NCBI RefSeq assembly: GCF_002483305.1
Contig: NZ_DLHQ01000046.1
Coordinates: 1-50,439, forward strand
DNA: 50,439 nt
Source: Brevundimonas sp. UBA7664
Lineage (GTDB): Bacteria > Pseudomonadota > Alphaproteobacteria > Caulobacterales > Caulobacteraceae
Direction: 5' to 3'
In this document: positions 41,701-49,674 of the stretch, piece by piece
How the letters are laid out: each line of letters begins with the position of its first letter
Numbering within the stretch: position 1 is the first letter of the stretch
The notes under the pieces: generated by a model
Database searches by the model: none
Told to the model about the DNA's origin: nothing
What the model saw: only the letters and a program-made list of their open reading frames with translations
Made by a program: the position numbers and the translations under genes

Positions 41701-42297
41701 GGGCCGCGATCCGAGCACGCCGTCCGCGGCGAGGTAGGCGATCAGCACCGCCACCACGCCGATGTAGGTCGCCATCATGGACCGGGTGACGGTGGCCAGC
41801 ATGAAGAACAGGGCCGAGGTCAGGAACAGGCCCGTCAGTCCGAACACCCCATAGGCATAAGCGTAGTCGCCCAGCCGCAAGGGCCCGAGGGTCTCAGGGT
41901 CGACCCAGGGCATGAAGGTGCCCAGCAGCGTGCCGATCGCGATGCTCATGTAGCAGAGCGCGACGGCGGCGAAGGCGCCGAAGAACCGCCCGTACAGATA
42001 GGCGCCCTTGGTGATCCGCGTGGACAGTATCATCGGGCCGAAACCCGTTTGCGTGTCCCGCGCGACGACATTGGCGACGATCGCCGTCGTCGCCAGCATG
42101 AAGAAGACGTTGAAGATGATGTGCGCGCCGGCAAGGGTGTGAGGGGCGTTCTTGTAGACGTTTCCGCCTGACCCCAGCGAGACGTTGTCACTGGCGACCG
42201 CGCCGAAGGCCAGCAGGCCGAAGACGATGGCGATGACCCAGAAGGCCGGCTGGCGCAGCTGATAGCGGAATTCGAAACTGGCGATCTTGGCGAACAT
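38725..42297 (-). CDS. ABC transporter permease fused to M1-family aminopeptidase
   Basis: A 1,190-residue fusion. The first half has about twelve membrane helices in two blocks (roughly 15-260 and 300-590) of ABC-2 permease type. The second half (about 640-1190) is an M1 zinc aminopeptidase-like ectodomain: H930-E931-F-G-H934 (HExxH) followed by a glutamate 20 residues on in LSETLAQYSA. The fusion is a known but uncharacterised family; it may export and trim peptides or sense them. The ATP-binding subunit is encoded 10 bp upstream, in the same operon. Confidence 0.9.
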   Translation of the reverse strand: MFAKIASFEFRYQLRQPAFWVIAIVFGLLAFGAVASDNVSLGSGGNVYKNAPHTLAGAHIIFNVFFMLATTAIVANVVARDTQTGFGPMILSTRITKGAYLYGRFFGAFAAVALCYMSIAIGTLLGTFMPWVDPETLGPLRLGDYAYAYGVFGLTGLFLTSALFFMLATVTRSMMATYIGVVAVLIAYLAADGVLGSRPEFETAMAWAEPFGAGAYGLVTKYWTAAERNTLNAPIEGVLLWNRVIWTAVGAVLLAAAYLLYRPSPRGAKLKKQERLKALVEKDVVVTPVGALPRPSYGFSSGLTQLWSRAVFETVLVFKSPAYVVLILLAMAFAVATLFFTGEIYGAPILLVTRVVITALTGTFGLISIIISIYYAGELVWRDRDRKVHEIVDASSTPDWTFLLPKTLALALVLISTLLIGVLAGVVTQMIKGHTDFEFDKYLLWYVLPQALSFTLLAVLAIFVQALSPNKFVGWAIMVVYLISTLVLSNLGFDHPLYSYRSGLLGPLSDMNGQGDFGTFALWWGSYWSAFGVILLVLAYGLWRRGTEQRLWPRLKRLPHRLMGPAGLIGGAALATFIGLGVFIYINTNVWNEYRTQAAQEAEQAAMEKALLRYEITPQPSVADVRLVMDLRPHQPKLTTRGSYVLVNNTGAPLPEVHLRWGDDLEMVSLTVEGASVAREWEEFEFRIYRFATPMQPGERRAVTFETVMEQRGFKASGNTTRLVDNGTFVNNFEFAPRVGMDRQGLLTDRTKRRKAGLPAELRLAKLEDESARRRNYIGADWVTADITVSTDADQTVIAPGRMVSDVVNGDRRTSRFLTESPVLNFFSVQSARYERTARMHDGVELVVFHDPAHDRNVPRMLDGLAASLDYFQANFSPYQFRQARIVEFPDYASFAQSYPNTFAWSEGLGFIADLSDPTKVDYVTYVGAHEFGHQWWAHQVVGSNQQGMTVLSETLAQYSALMVMEKMYGKDQIRRFLKQELDRYLRARGTERLEEMPLMRNENQQYIHYQKGGLVMYLLRDQIGEEAVNRALRRLLAQYAFKGAPYPRSLDLVAAIRAEAPADKQALITDLFEKITLYDVKTTGVTATRRADGRWDVAVTVDARKLYADGKGVETAAPLNEMFDVGIFTAEPGKGRFDEDDVVLLERRPIRSGVQTLRFITTLEPEFAGVDPYNKWIDRNSDDNVRAVE

Positions 42298-42307
42298 GAT
42301 CCGTCCC

Positions 42308-43186
42308 TCAGGCCGCGCGGCGCGAGGCGTTCACGGTCGCCAGATAGACGTCCTCCAGCCCGCCCGATGCGAGCTCGAAGCCGTCGCCCGGATTGGTGTC
42401 GGACAGGACGTGGATCACGGTGCGGCCGGCGAACAGCCGGGTCGAGATGACGTTGTGGCTGGCCTGGTGATCGGCCAGATCAGCCTTGTCGATGGTCTTG
42501 CTCCACACCCGGCCCTCGAGGGCGTCGGTCAGGTCGAGCGGCGAGCCCTCCAGCTGGATCTTGCCGCCGGCCAGCACCGCCATGCGCGGGCACAGGTCGG
42601 TGACGTCCTCGACGATATGGGTCGACAGGATGACGACGACGTTTTCGCCCACCTCGGCCAGCAGGTTGAGGAAGCGATTGCGCTCCTCCGGATCGAGACC
42701 GGCCGTCGGCTCGTCGACGATGATCAGTTCGGGGTTGCCGATCAGGGCCTGGGCGATGCCGAAGCGCTGGCGCATGCCGCCCGAGAAGCCGGCCAGGGCC
42801 TTGCCACGCACGGGCCACAGATTGACCTGGTGCAGCAGGGCCTCGACCGTCTGCTTGCGGTCCTTGCCGTTGGAGATCCCCTTCAGGACCGCCATGTGAT
42901 CCAGCATGTCGTAGGCCGAAACGCGCGGGTAGACCCCGAAATCCTGCGGCAGATAGCCGAGCACGCGGCGCAACTGCTCCGGGTTCCTGATCACGTCGAT
43001 GTCGCCAAAGCGGATCGAACCCGAGGTCGGGGTCTGCAGGGTGGCGATCGACCGCATCAGGGTCGACTTGCCCGCCCCGTTCGGCCCCAACAGGCCGAAC
43101 ATCCCCTTGGGAATGGCCAGGCTGACGTTGTCCAGCGCCCGCGTTCCGTTGCCGTAGACGTGGGTCAGGTTTTCAATCGTCAGCAT
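42308..43186 (-). CDS. ABC transporter ATP-binding protein
   Basis: A 292-residue ATPase subunit. Walker A is GPNGAGKST near residues 34-42, Q-loop region GYLPQDFG, signature FSGGMRQRFGIAQAL, Walker B LIIVDEPTAGLD, H-switch ILSTHIVED. The extra C-terminal part (from about 215) is common in ABC-2 ATPases. GGAGG is 6 nt before the ATG. It powers the fused permease/aminopeptidase encoded just downstream. Confidence 0.94.
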   Translation of the reverse strand: MLTIENLTHVYGNGTRALDNVSLAIPKGMFGLLGPNGAGKSTLMRSIATLQTPTSGSIRFGDIDVIRNPEQLRRVLGYLPQDFGVYPRVSAYDMLDHMAVLKGISNGKDRKQTVEALLHQVNLWPVRGKALAGFSGGMRQRFGIAQALIGNPELIIVDEPTAGLDPEERNRFLNLLAEVGENVVVILSTHIVEDVTDLCPRMAVLAGGKIQLEGSPLDLTDALEGRVWSKTIDKADLADHQASHNVISTRLFAGRTVIHVLSDTNPGDGFELASGGLEDVYLATVNASRRAA

Positions 43187-43272
43187 GGGAGCCCTCCGTG
43201 AAGTAAAGGGACCTTGTCATCGGCCTCCTCCCTCCGCAAGTTACGGTTCGGACAGGTTGGCCGTCCAGCCGG

Positions 43273-45378
43273 TCAGGCGGCGCCCTTCGCCCGCCGCCGG
43301 AAGGCATGCAGCAGCGGCTCCGTATAGCCGTTCGGCTGGCTGACGCCGTCGAACACCAGGGCGCGCGCGGCCTGGAAGGCGAGGCTGTTCGCCGGGTCCG
43401 GCGCCATCGGCCGGTAGAGGGGATCGCCGGCGTTCTGGGCGTCGACCTTCGCGGCCATCCCCGCCAGGGCCGCCTCAATCTGTTCCGCCGAGCACACCCC
43501 GTGCAGCAGCCAGTTGGCCATGTGCTGGGACGAGATGCGCAGGGTGGCGCGGTCCTCCATCAGGCCGACGTCATGGATGTCCGGCACCTTGGAGCAGCCG
43601 ACGCCCTGGTCGATCCAGCGCACCACATAGCCGAGCAGGCCCTGGGCGTTGTTGTCCAGCTCCTCGGCGATCTCCGCGTCAGACCAGGTCACGCCGCTGG
43701 CCAGCGGCGGGGTCAGCAGGGCGTCGAGACCGGGGACCGGACGGGCGGCGATTTCGGCGCGCAGGGCGAAGACGTCGGTCTGGTGATAGTGGAGCGCGTG
43801 CAGGGTCGCGGCGGTCGGCGACGGCACCCAGGCGGTGTTGGCCCCGGTCTTCGGATGCGCCGCCTTCTGCTCGAGCATATCGGCCATGCGGTCCGGCGCG
43901 GCCCACATGCCCTTGCCGATCTGGGCCCGGCCCGACAGCCCGCATTGCAGGCCGATGGCGACGTTGCGGGCCTCATAGGCGGCGATCCAGGCCGATGTCT
44001 TCATGTCGCCCTTGCGCACCACCGGCCCGGCCTGCATCGCCGTGTGGATCTCGTCGCCGGTGCGGTCGAGGAAGCCGGTGTTGATGAAGACGATCCGGTC
44101 CCTCACCGCATGGATACAGGCGGCGAGATTGGCCGAGGTGCGGCGCTCCTCGTCCATCACCCCGACCTTGATCGTGTGCCGATCCAGCCCCAGCAGGTCC
44201 TCGACCGCATCGAACAGGGCGTTGGTGAAGGCGCACTCCTCCGGCCCGTGCATCTTGGGTTTGACGATGTAGATCGAACCGGCGCGGCTGTTGCGGAACC
44301 GACCCCGCCCCTTCAGGTCGTGCATGCCGATCAGGCTGGTGACGATGGCGTCCAGCACGCCCTCGGGCGCGTCGCCGCCGTCCGGCAGCATCACGGCGGG
44401 CGTGGTCATCAGATGACCGACGTTGCGCACGAACAGCAGCGACCGGCCCGGCAGGGTCACGGTTGATCCGTCGGACGCCGTGAAGTCCCGGTCCGGCGCC
44501 AGCGCCCGCGTCATCGACCGGCCGCCCTTTTCGAAGGTCTCGACCAGATCGCCGCGCATCAGGCCCAGCCAGTTGCGATACGCCGCGACCTTGTCGGCGG
44601 CGTCCACGGCGGCGACGGAGTCCTCCAGATCGACGATGGTCGACAGGGCCGATTCCAGCACCACGTCGGCGATCCCCGAGGGATCGTCGCGGCCGATGGG
44701 GTGGTCGCGATCGAACACCACCTCGATATGCAGGCCGTTGTGGCGGAACAGGCGCGACCGCTCGGTGCGGCCGATGTACTGACCCGGATCGCGGATGGCG
44801 ATGCCGCCGTGCGGATCGCCCAGATCGTCCCAGCGGCCCTCAGCCAACGGGACGGCTTCGTCGAGGAAGGCCTTGGCCCGCGCCACCACACGCGCGCCCC
44901 GCGCGGTGTCGAACGGCCCGGGCGGCGGCGGGTCGCCCAGCGCATCGGTGCCGTACAGGGCGTCATACAGACTGCCCCAGCGCGCGTTGGCGGCGTTGAG
45001 CACGAAGCGGGCGTTCAGGCTCGGCACCACCAGCTGCGGCCCAGCGAGCGTGGCGACCTCCGCATCGACGTTGCGTGTACCGATGGCGAACGGCGCCGGT
45101 TCATCGACCAGATAGCCGATCCCGCGCAGGAAGGCCTCGGAGGCCGCGCCGTCATGGGCCGCGCCGCGCCGCTCGCCCTGCCAGGCGTCGATCCGCACCT
45201 GCAGATCATCGCGAACGGTCAGCAGCCGCCGGTTCTCAGGCGCGAACCGCGCGAAGATGTCCGCCACCCCCGACCAGAAGGCGTCTGCCTGTATCCCCGT
45301 CCCCGACAGCGCTTCATCCTCAATGAAGGCGGCCAGTTCGTCGGCGACCTGAAGACCGGCGCGCGGCGTCATCGACAT
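43273..45378 (-). CDS. glcB: Malate synthase G
   Basis: GlcB condenses glyoxylate and acetyl-CoA to malate (glyoxylate shunt or glycolate use). 701 residues, single-chain form of normal length (E. coli 723). VDLEDSVAAVDAADK, the Mg2+-binding segment with MHGPEECAFTNALFDAVEDLLGL, KVGVMDEERRTSANL, and the late SKVPDIHDVGLMEDRATLRISSQHMANWL with catalytic Asp are all present. GAGGAG is 6 nt before ATG 45378. It is a single gene; isocitrate lyase is not in the window. Confidence 0.96.
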   Translation of the reverse strand: MSMTPRAGLQVADELAAFIEDEALSGTGIQADAFWSGVADIFARFAPENRRLLTVRDDLQVRIDAWQGERRGAAHDGAASEAFLRGIGYLVDEPAPFAIGTRNVDAEVATLAGPQLVVPSLNARFVLNAANARWGSLYDALYGTDALGDPPPPGPFDTARGARVVARAKAFLDEAVPLAEGRWDDLGDPHGGIAIRDPGQYIGRTERSRLFRHNGLHIEVVFDRDHPIGRDDPSGIADVVLESALSTIVDLEDSVAAVDAADKVAAYRNWLGLMRGDLVETFEKGGRSMTRALAPDRDFTASDGSTVTLPGRSLLFVRNVGHLMTTPAVMLPDGGDAPEGVLDAIVTSLIGMHDLKGRGRFRNSRAGSIYIVKPKMHGPEECAFTNALFDAVEDLLGLDRHTIKVGVMDEERRTSANLAACIHAVRDRIVFINTGFLDRTGDEIHTAMQAGPVVRKGDMKTSAWIAAYEARNVAIGLQCGLSGRAQIGKGMWAAPDRMADMLEQKAAHPKTGANTAWVPSPTAATLHALHYHQTDVFALRAEIAARPVPGLDALLTPPLASGVTWSDAEIAEELDNNAQGLLGYVVRWIDQGVGCSKVPDIHDVGLMEDRATLRISSQHMANWLLHGVCSAEQIEAALAGMAAKVDAQNAGDPLYRPMAPDPANSLAFQAARALVFDGVSQPNGYTEPLLHAFRRRAKGAA

Positions 45379-45499
45379 GGAGCACTCCTCGGGGGCGGAG
45401 CTGAAACATTCCGTGATGACCCTGCAGAAGTCGAGTGCTTTTCGCAGCCGCGAAGGAGACAGCAGTTGCAGTTGAACCGGACGGGCGCATCATCGCGCC

Positions 45500-46159
45500 A
45501 TGAAATCACCGTCCTGGCTGCGCCTGCATTGGCCGTTGGTCCTGCTGCTTCTGATCGCGTCCTCCAGCCTGTTCTGGCCCCTCGGCGGTGGCTGGCTGTC
45601 CCGACTGGCGTTGGGCTGGGACGTTGGCGTCGGCCTGTTCCTGCTCGAGACCATATGGAAGCTCAGGCGCGCCCGGTCGACGGACGACATCCGCCAGCGC
45701 GCGGCGGCGCTCGATGAGGCGGGCGGCGCCGTCCTGCCCCTCGCCCTGTTCGCGGCGCTGGCCAGCATCGCCGTGGTGGTGGGCGAAGCGGTGCGGGTCG
45801 CGGGAGACGGCGAAAAGGCCGGCGGCGCCGCCATCCTGGCCTTGGCGACCGTGGCCCTGTCCTGGACCTTCGTGCACCTGATCTTCGCCTTGCACTACGC
45901 CCACGCCTTCTACGCGCCGACGGGCAAGGGCAAGGACCGCGGTGGGCTCCTCTTCCCCGGCGGCGAGGCGCCCGACTATTGGGACTTCCTGCATTTCTCA
46001 CTGATCATCGGCGTGGCCCAGCAGACCGCCGACATCCAGATCACCGACCGGAGGCTGCGCCGCACGACGACCGTGCACAGCCTGACGGCCTTCCTGTTCA
46101 ACACCGTGATCGTCGCCCTGACGGTCAATCTGGCGGTCGGCTTGCTGGGGGCCCGTTAA
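45500..46159 (+). CDS. DUF1345 membrane protein
   Basis: A 219-residue inner-membrane protein with about five helices (12-30, 36-50, 76-98, 108-132, 190-216). The segment FALHYAHAFY followed by a charged loop and DYWDFLHFSLIIGVAQQTADI is the signature of DUF1345. Function unknown. It is divergent from glcB (121-bp gap with no clear promoter). Confidence 0.85.
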   Translation: MKSPSWLRLHWPLVLLLLIASSSLFWPLGGGWLSRLALGWDVGVGLFLLETIWKLRRARSTDDIRQRAAALDEAGGAVLPLALFAALASIAVVVGEAVRVAGDGEKAGGAAILALATVALSWTFVHLIFALHYAHAFYAPTGKGKDRGGLLFPGGEAPDYWDFLHFSLIIGVAQQTADIQITDRRLRRTTTVHSLTAFLFNTVIVALTVNLAVGLLGAR

Positions 46160-46442
46160 CCCCTCCGCCTTGACTTGGCCGCAGTTCGCGCCCATTTGCG
46201 CTGCGTCGCACAATTGCGATGCCCCGGTGCGCTCCAGCGCGTGTGGGTCTTCTGACTTCGAAGACCTGACTGTAGCAGCGGCCGGCCCTCAAGATTCATT
46301 CGCTGCCCGGACACGCGGGGCGGCGCCCGATCCACCCCGAAGGCCTCACCTTGAGGCCCTGTCGGGACTGGCGGTGCGCGGCCTTTTCGGCGTTGAGCCA
46401 TGGCTGTTGCGCGTCGCCGCATACGCGAAAGACATCCGCTCC
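46160..46442 (+). other. Long leader upstream of the DEAD-box helicase gene
   Basis: 283 bp between the DUF1345 stop and the helicase ATG. The frame stays open but the encoded residues are low-complexity and unlike the helicase family, so it is more likely untranslated. It holds TTGACT (46170-46175), which may be a -35 box, and a 7-bp hairpin (GGTCTTC/GAAGACC, 46246-46266, 7-nt loop). Long leaders with structure are common for cold-responsive helicase genes; that role here is inference. Confidence 0.35.
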
Positions 46443-47945
46443 ATGAGCAAGACATTCGACACCTTTGGCCTGAACCCGGCCCTGCTGCAGGCGCTGGCCT
46501 CCGAAGGCTACACCACCCCGACCCCGATCCAGGCCCAGGCCATTCCTGACGTCATGGCCGGCAAGGACCTGCTGGGCATCGCCCAGACCGGCACCGGCAA
46601 GACGGCGGCCTTCGCCCTGCCGATCCTGCACCGCCTGGCCGCCAACCGCGTCGCGCCCAAGCCGCGCACCACGCGCGTCCTCATCCTGTCGCCGACCCGC
46701 GAACTGGCCAGCCAGATCGCCGAGAGCTTCAAGACCTATGGCCGTCACCTCGGCTTCAAGGTCGCGGTCGTCTTCGGCGGCGTGAAATACGGCCCGCAGG
46801 AACGCGCCATCCAGGCCGGCCTCGACGTGCTGGTCGCCACCCCCGGCCGCCTGCTGGACCATATGCAGCAGAATACGCTGGACCTGTCCTGCACCGAGAT
46901 CTTCGTCCTCGACGAGGCCGACCAGATGCTGGACCTCGGCTTCGTCAAGCCGATCCGCCAGATCGTCAGCCGCATCCCGGCCATGCGCCAGAACCTGTTC
47001 TTCTCGGCCACCATGCCCAACGAGATCGGCAAACTGGCCGGCGAACTGCTCAAGGACCCGGTCAAGGTCTCGGTGACGCCCCAGGCCACCACGGTCCAGC
47101 GCATCAGCCAGTCGATCATCCACATCGAACAGGGCCGCAAGCGCGCCCTGCTGACCGAGATGTTCAGCGATCCGGGCTATACGCGCTGCCTGGTCTTCAC
47201 CAAGACCAAGCACGGCGCCGACAAGGTCGCGGCCTATCTGGAAGCCGGCGGCGTCGAAGCCGGAGCCATCCACGGCAACAAGAGCCAGCCGCAACGTGAA
47301 CGCACCCTGGCCGCCTTCAAGGCCGGCAAGCTGCGCGTCCTGGTCGCCACCGACATCGCCGCCCGCGGCATCGACGTCGACGGCGTCTCGCACGTGCTGA
47401 ACTTCGAGCTGCCGTTCGTGCCGGAAGCCTATGTGCACCGCATCGGCCGGACGGCCCGCGCGGGCGCCGACGGCACCGCCATCAGCTTCGTCGCCGGCGA
47501 CGAGATGAAGCTGCTGCGCGACATCGAAAAGGTCACGCGCCAGAAGATCCCCTCGACCGACCGCCGCAACGACAAGTCGCTGGCCCTGCTGGACCAGTCG
47601 ATCATGGCCGCCGGCGTCGGCTCCAAGGCCTCGATGCCCGACGACGGCCGCGGCGACCGCCAGCAGCAGCGCGGCCCGCGCAATCCGCGCCGCGACGGCG
47701 TCAAGCTGGAAGGCGGCGGGCAGCCGCACCGCGTCCGCAAGGCCGGCCCGGGCCGCGACGCCCGCCCGACCCCGGAACGCGCCTTCGATCCGCTGGCCCG
47801 CGAGCGTCCGCGCACCAGCAACAACGACCCGCGCCACACCAGCGCCCCGGCCTCTGCCTCGGCCAAGCCCGACGGCGAGATCAAACGCCGCCCCCGCCGC
47901 CGGAAGCCGTCCAATGGCGGCAAGGGGTATGCAGCCCAGGGCTGA
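46443..47945 (+). CDS. DEAD-box RNA helicase, RhlE-like
   Basis: A 500-residue ATP-dependent RNA helicase. The motifs in order are: Q motif (PTPIQAQAIP), Walker A AQTGTGKT, PTRELA, TPGR, DEAD (VLDEADQML), SATM, GxK/CLVFTKTKHGAD, ATDIAARGIDVDG, HRIGRTARAG. A basic, Arg/Pro/Gly-rich tail (about 385-500) probably binds RNA. Such helicases act in ribosome assembly and RNA decay, often in the cold. ATG 46443 gives MSKTFDTFGLN, the usual RhlE start. A good terminator follows at 47967. Confidence 0.94.
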   Translation: MSKTFDTFGLNPALLQALASEGYTTPTPIQAQAIPDVMAGKDLLGIAQTGTGKTAAFALPILHRLAANRVAPKPRTTRVLILSPTRELASQIAESFKTYGRHLGFKVAVVFGGVKYGPQERAIQAGLDVLVATPGRLLDHMQQNTLDLSCTEIFVLDEADQMLDLGFVKPIRQIVSRIPAMRQNLFFSATMPNEIGKLAGELLKDPVKVSVTPQATTVQRISQSIIHIEQGRKRALLTEMFSDPGYTRCLVFTKTKHGADKVAAYLEAGGVEAGAIHGNKSQPQRERTLAAFKAGKLRVLVATDIAARGIDVDGVSHVLNFELPFVPEAYVHRIGRTARAGADGTAISFVAGDEMKLLRDIEKVTRQKIPSTDRRNDKSLALLDQSIMAAGVGSKASMPDDGRGDRQQQRGPRNPRRDGVKLEGGGQPHRVRKAGPGRDARPTPERAFDPLARERPRTSNNDPRHTSAPASASAKPDGEIKRRPRRRKPSNGGKGYAAQG

Positions 47946-47966
47946 TCGGCTCGACTGAATAGCAAG

Positions 47967-47994
47967 ACGCCCGCCGGAGCGATCCGGCGGGCGT
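47967..47994 (+). terminator. Rho-independent-type terminator of the helicase gene
   Basis: An 11-bp perfect stem (ACGCCCGCCGG / CCGGCGGGCGT) with loop AGCGAT, followed by the weak T-run TGTCGTGTGT. It lies 21 bp after the helicase stop and before the convergent CYTH gene. Its sequence is almost identical to the ctrA terminator at 48606-48635 read on the other strand. Confidence 0.8.
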
Positions 47995-48022
47995 TGTCGT
48001 GTGTGCAGGAGGAACCCGACCT

Positions 48023-48571
48023 TCAGCCTGAGGCAGCGGGGTCTTCCGGCAGGCCGTCGGTCACCAGCCGGCCGCCGGTGTATCGAATGTCGTCGGTGAC
48101 CTCGAGGAAGGCGAAGTCCGGCATCGGATAGTTGGCCATCGCCTCGACGTCACCGAACTCCGCTTCCGCCATGATGAGGCCGGTGAGCGCGCCTTCGAAC
48201 ACATCCACCGAAACATCGGCGCCCGCGATGTTTCCTAGGTAGTGCCGCGTTTTCCGAAGAATGTTCCCCGGCAGCGAAGACAGCAGATCGAACTCCACGG
48301 GCGACAGATAGATCGAGGTCAGCAGCCGGACCGCTGGATTGACGTCGGCCTTTCGCCCCAGCCGCAGCATCGGAGGACCTCCATCCGAAGGCAGCGCCTC
48401 GCGTAGCCGAAGCTGGGTGCCCTCGACATAGAGATCCTTAAACGCCTCGGTGCGGACGACCCTGTCAAACGGCACGGCCCTGCAGAGCCAGCGGCGCTCA
48501 CGCTCGATCCATGCGTATTTCGTCTTCGGCCAACCGAGCGCCGCGGCCGTCGCCTGATCGATTTCCGGCAC
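48023..48571 (-). CDS. CYTH-domain protein
   Basis: A 182-residue protein that fits the CYTH triphosphate tunnel fold (class IV adenylyl cyclase, thiamine-triphosphatase, tripolyphosphatase). Visible are the N-terminal motif IERERRWL (E23-x-E25-x-R27, with Arg where ExExK normally has Lys), LRLREAL, RKTRHYL, and the closing VDVFEGALTGLIMAEAEF, typical of the family. The Arg change and the altered middle suggest a divergent member; activity is unknown. The start is GTG 48571. It is bracketed by two near-identical terminators. Confidence 0.8.
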   Translation of the reverse strand: MPEIDQATAAALGWPKTKYAWIERERRWLCRAVPFDRVVRTEAFKDLYVEGTQLRLREALPSDGGPPMLRLGRKADVNPAVRLLTSIYLSPVEFDLLSSLPGNILRKTRHYLGNIAGADVSVDVFEGALTGLIMAEAEFGDVEAMANYPMPDFAFLEVTDDIRYTGGRLVTDGLPEDPAASG

Positions 48572-48605
48572 GCCACCCTCTCCTGATGCGCCTCCCTGTA
48601 ACGAA

Positions 48606-48635
48606 AACGCCCGACGGATCGCTCCGGCGGGCGTT
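48606..48635 (-). terminator. Rho-independent terminator of ctrA
   Basis: Read on the minus strand: AACGCCCGCCGG, loop AGCGAT, CCGTCGGGCGTT with one mismatch in the stem, then TTTTCG. It starts 29 bp after the ctrA stop. It agrees with the helicase terminator at 47967 in all but two or so of about 33 bases. Confidence 0.85.
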
Positions 48636-48664
48636 CTGGTTTCAGCGCCTTGAGCCCAAGGGGA

Positions 48665-49378
48665 TCAGGCGGCGGCGCTGACCGGCGCGGGGGCCGAGGA
48701 TTCCGACGGGTCGCGCAGCACATAGCCGCGGCCCCAGACGGTCTCGATATAGTGTTTGCCGCCGGCGGCCGTGGCCAGCTTCTTGCGCAGCTTGCAGATG
48801 AAGACGTCGATGATCTTCAGCTCGGGCTCGTCCATGCCGCCGTACAGGTGGTTGAGGAACATTTCCTTGGTCAGGGTGGTGCCCTTGCGGAGCGAGAGCA
48901 GCTCCAGCATCTGGTATTCCTTGCCCGTCAGATGGACGCGGTGACCGTTCACCTCGACCGTCTTGCCGTCCAGGTTCACGGCGATCTCGCCGGTGTGGAT
49001 GATGGCCTGGGCGTGACCCTTGGAGCGGCGGACCACGGCATGGGTGCGCGCGATCAGCTCGTCCTTGTGGAAGGGCTTGGTCATATAGTCGTCGGCGCCG
49101 CCGCCGAAGGTCTTGACCTTGGTCTCGATCTCCGAGGAGCCCGAGAGGATCATCACCGGCGTATTGACCTTGCCGACGCGCAGCTGACGCAGAACCTCAA
49201 GCCCGTTCATGTCGGGCAGGTTCAGGTCGAGCAGGATCAGGTCATAGTCATAGATCTTGCCGAGATCGATGCCTTCCTCGCCGAGGTCCGTCGTGTAGAC
49301 GTTGAAACCCTCCGACTTGAGCATCAGTTCGATGCTCTGCGCGGTCGCGTGATCATCTTCGATAAGCAGGACGCGCAT
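48665..49378 (-). CDS. ctrA: Cell-cycle master response regulator CtrA
   Basis: CtrA is the OmpR/PhoB-type regulator that controls replication initiation, division and polar development in Caulobacterales by binding TTAA-N7-TTAA. 237 residues: receiver with Asp51 (LILLDLNLP) and Lys in TKPFHKDEL, and a winged-helix DNA-binding domain from about 125 (LTGKEYQMLELLSLRKGTTLTKEMFLNHLYGG...VFICKLRKKL, WGRGYVL). The tail (APAPVSAAA) would allow ClpXP-dependent decay, which recognises the Ala-Ala end in Caulobacter. A terminator follows, and methylation and TTAA sites lie upstream. Confidence 0.97.
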   Translation of the reverse strand: MRVLLIEDDHATAQSIELMLKSEGFNVYTTDLGEEGIDLGKIYDYDLILLDLNLPDMNGLEVLRQLRVGKVNTPVMILSGSSEIETKVKTFGGGADDYMTKPFHKDELIARTHAVVRRSKGHAQAIIHTGEIAVNLDGKTVEVNGHRVHLTGKEYQMLELLSLRKGTTLTKEMFLNHLYGGMDEPELKIIDVFICKLRKKLATAAGGKHYIETVWGRGYVLRDPSESSAPAPVSAAA

Positions 49379-49446
49379 TCATGCCCCTCCAGGCAAAGCT
49401 TGACGGTAAGAACCGTCATCGGAGAACGGGTAACCTTGTTCGGGAG

Positions 49447-49476
49447 TTAACCGAGGAAAAACTTAAGAAAGGTTAA
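49447..49476 (-). promoter_or_regulatory. CtrA box-like TTAA cluster upstream of ctrA
   Basis: Three TTAA tetramers at 49447-49450, 49463-49466 and 49473-49476. The last two are 6 bp apart, one base short of the N7 consensus, and read TTAACC...TTAAG on the minus strand. This fits autoregulation of ctrA by CtrA, known in Caulobacter, but the spacing is not canonical. Confidence 0.5.
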
Positions 49477-49493
49477 CACCAGTCCAGTGAGGC

Positions 49494-49537
49494 GAATCGT
49501 AGGCTGATTTGCGAATCGGCGTCGAGAGTCCCGAGTC
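49494..49537. promoter_or_regulatory. Four GANTC (CcrM) methylation sites upstream of ctrA
   Basis: GAATC at 49494-49498 and 49513-49517, GAGTC at 49526-49530 and 49533-49537: four sites in 44 bp. CcrM methylates GANTC, and in Caulobacter the methylation state of a site in the ctrA P1 promoter couples transcription to replication fork passage. Four is dense for a single promoter. Confidence 0.7.
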
Positions 49538-49674
49538 AAGCGAACGAGATTATTTCGGACGGTGACCGGTTCGCGCCGATGCGTCCGTTTTCGACGTGGC
49601 TATAGGATTATATTCCTCTGGCGGCGTTCGCGGCCTGAATGACGGGCGTCCGACGGGATGATGGGAGTTTTGGG

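Noticed and set aside
38671..42171. Plus-strand open frame of 1,166 codons opposite the ABC/M1 gene
   Set aside because: It is antisense to a gene with clear family motifs; composition is rich in R, D, G, Q and H as expected from the complement of high-G+C coding DNA.
46170..46442. N-terminal extension of the DEAD-box protein
   Set aside because: The frame is open, but the 91 residues have low complexity and helicases of this group start at MSKTFDTFGL-like sequence.
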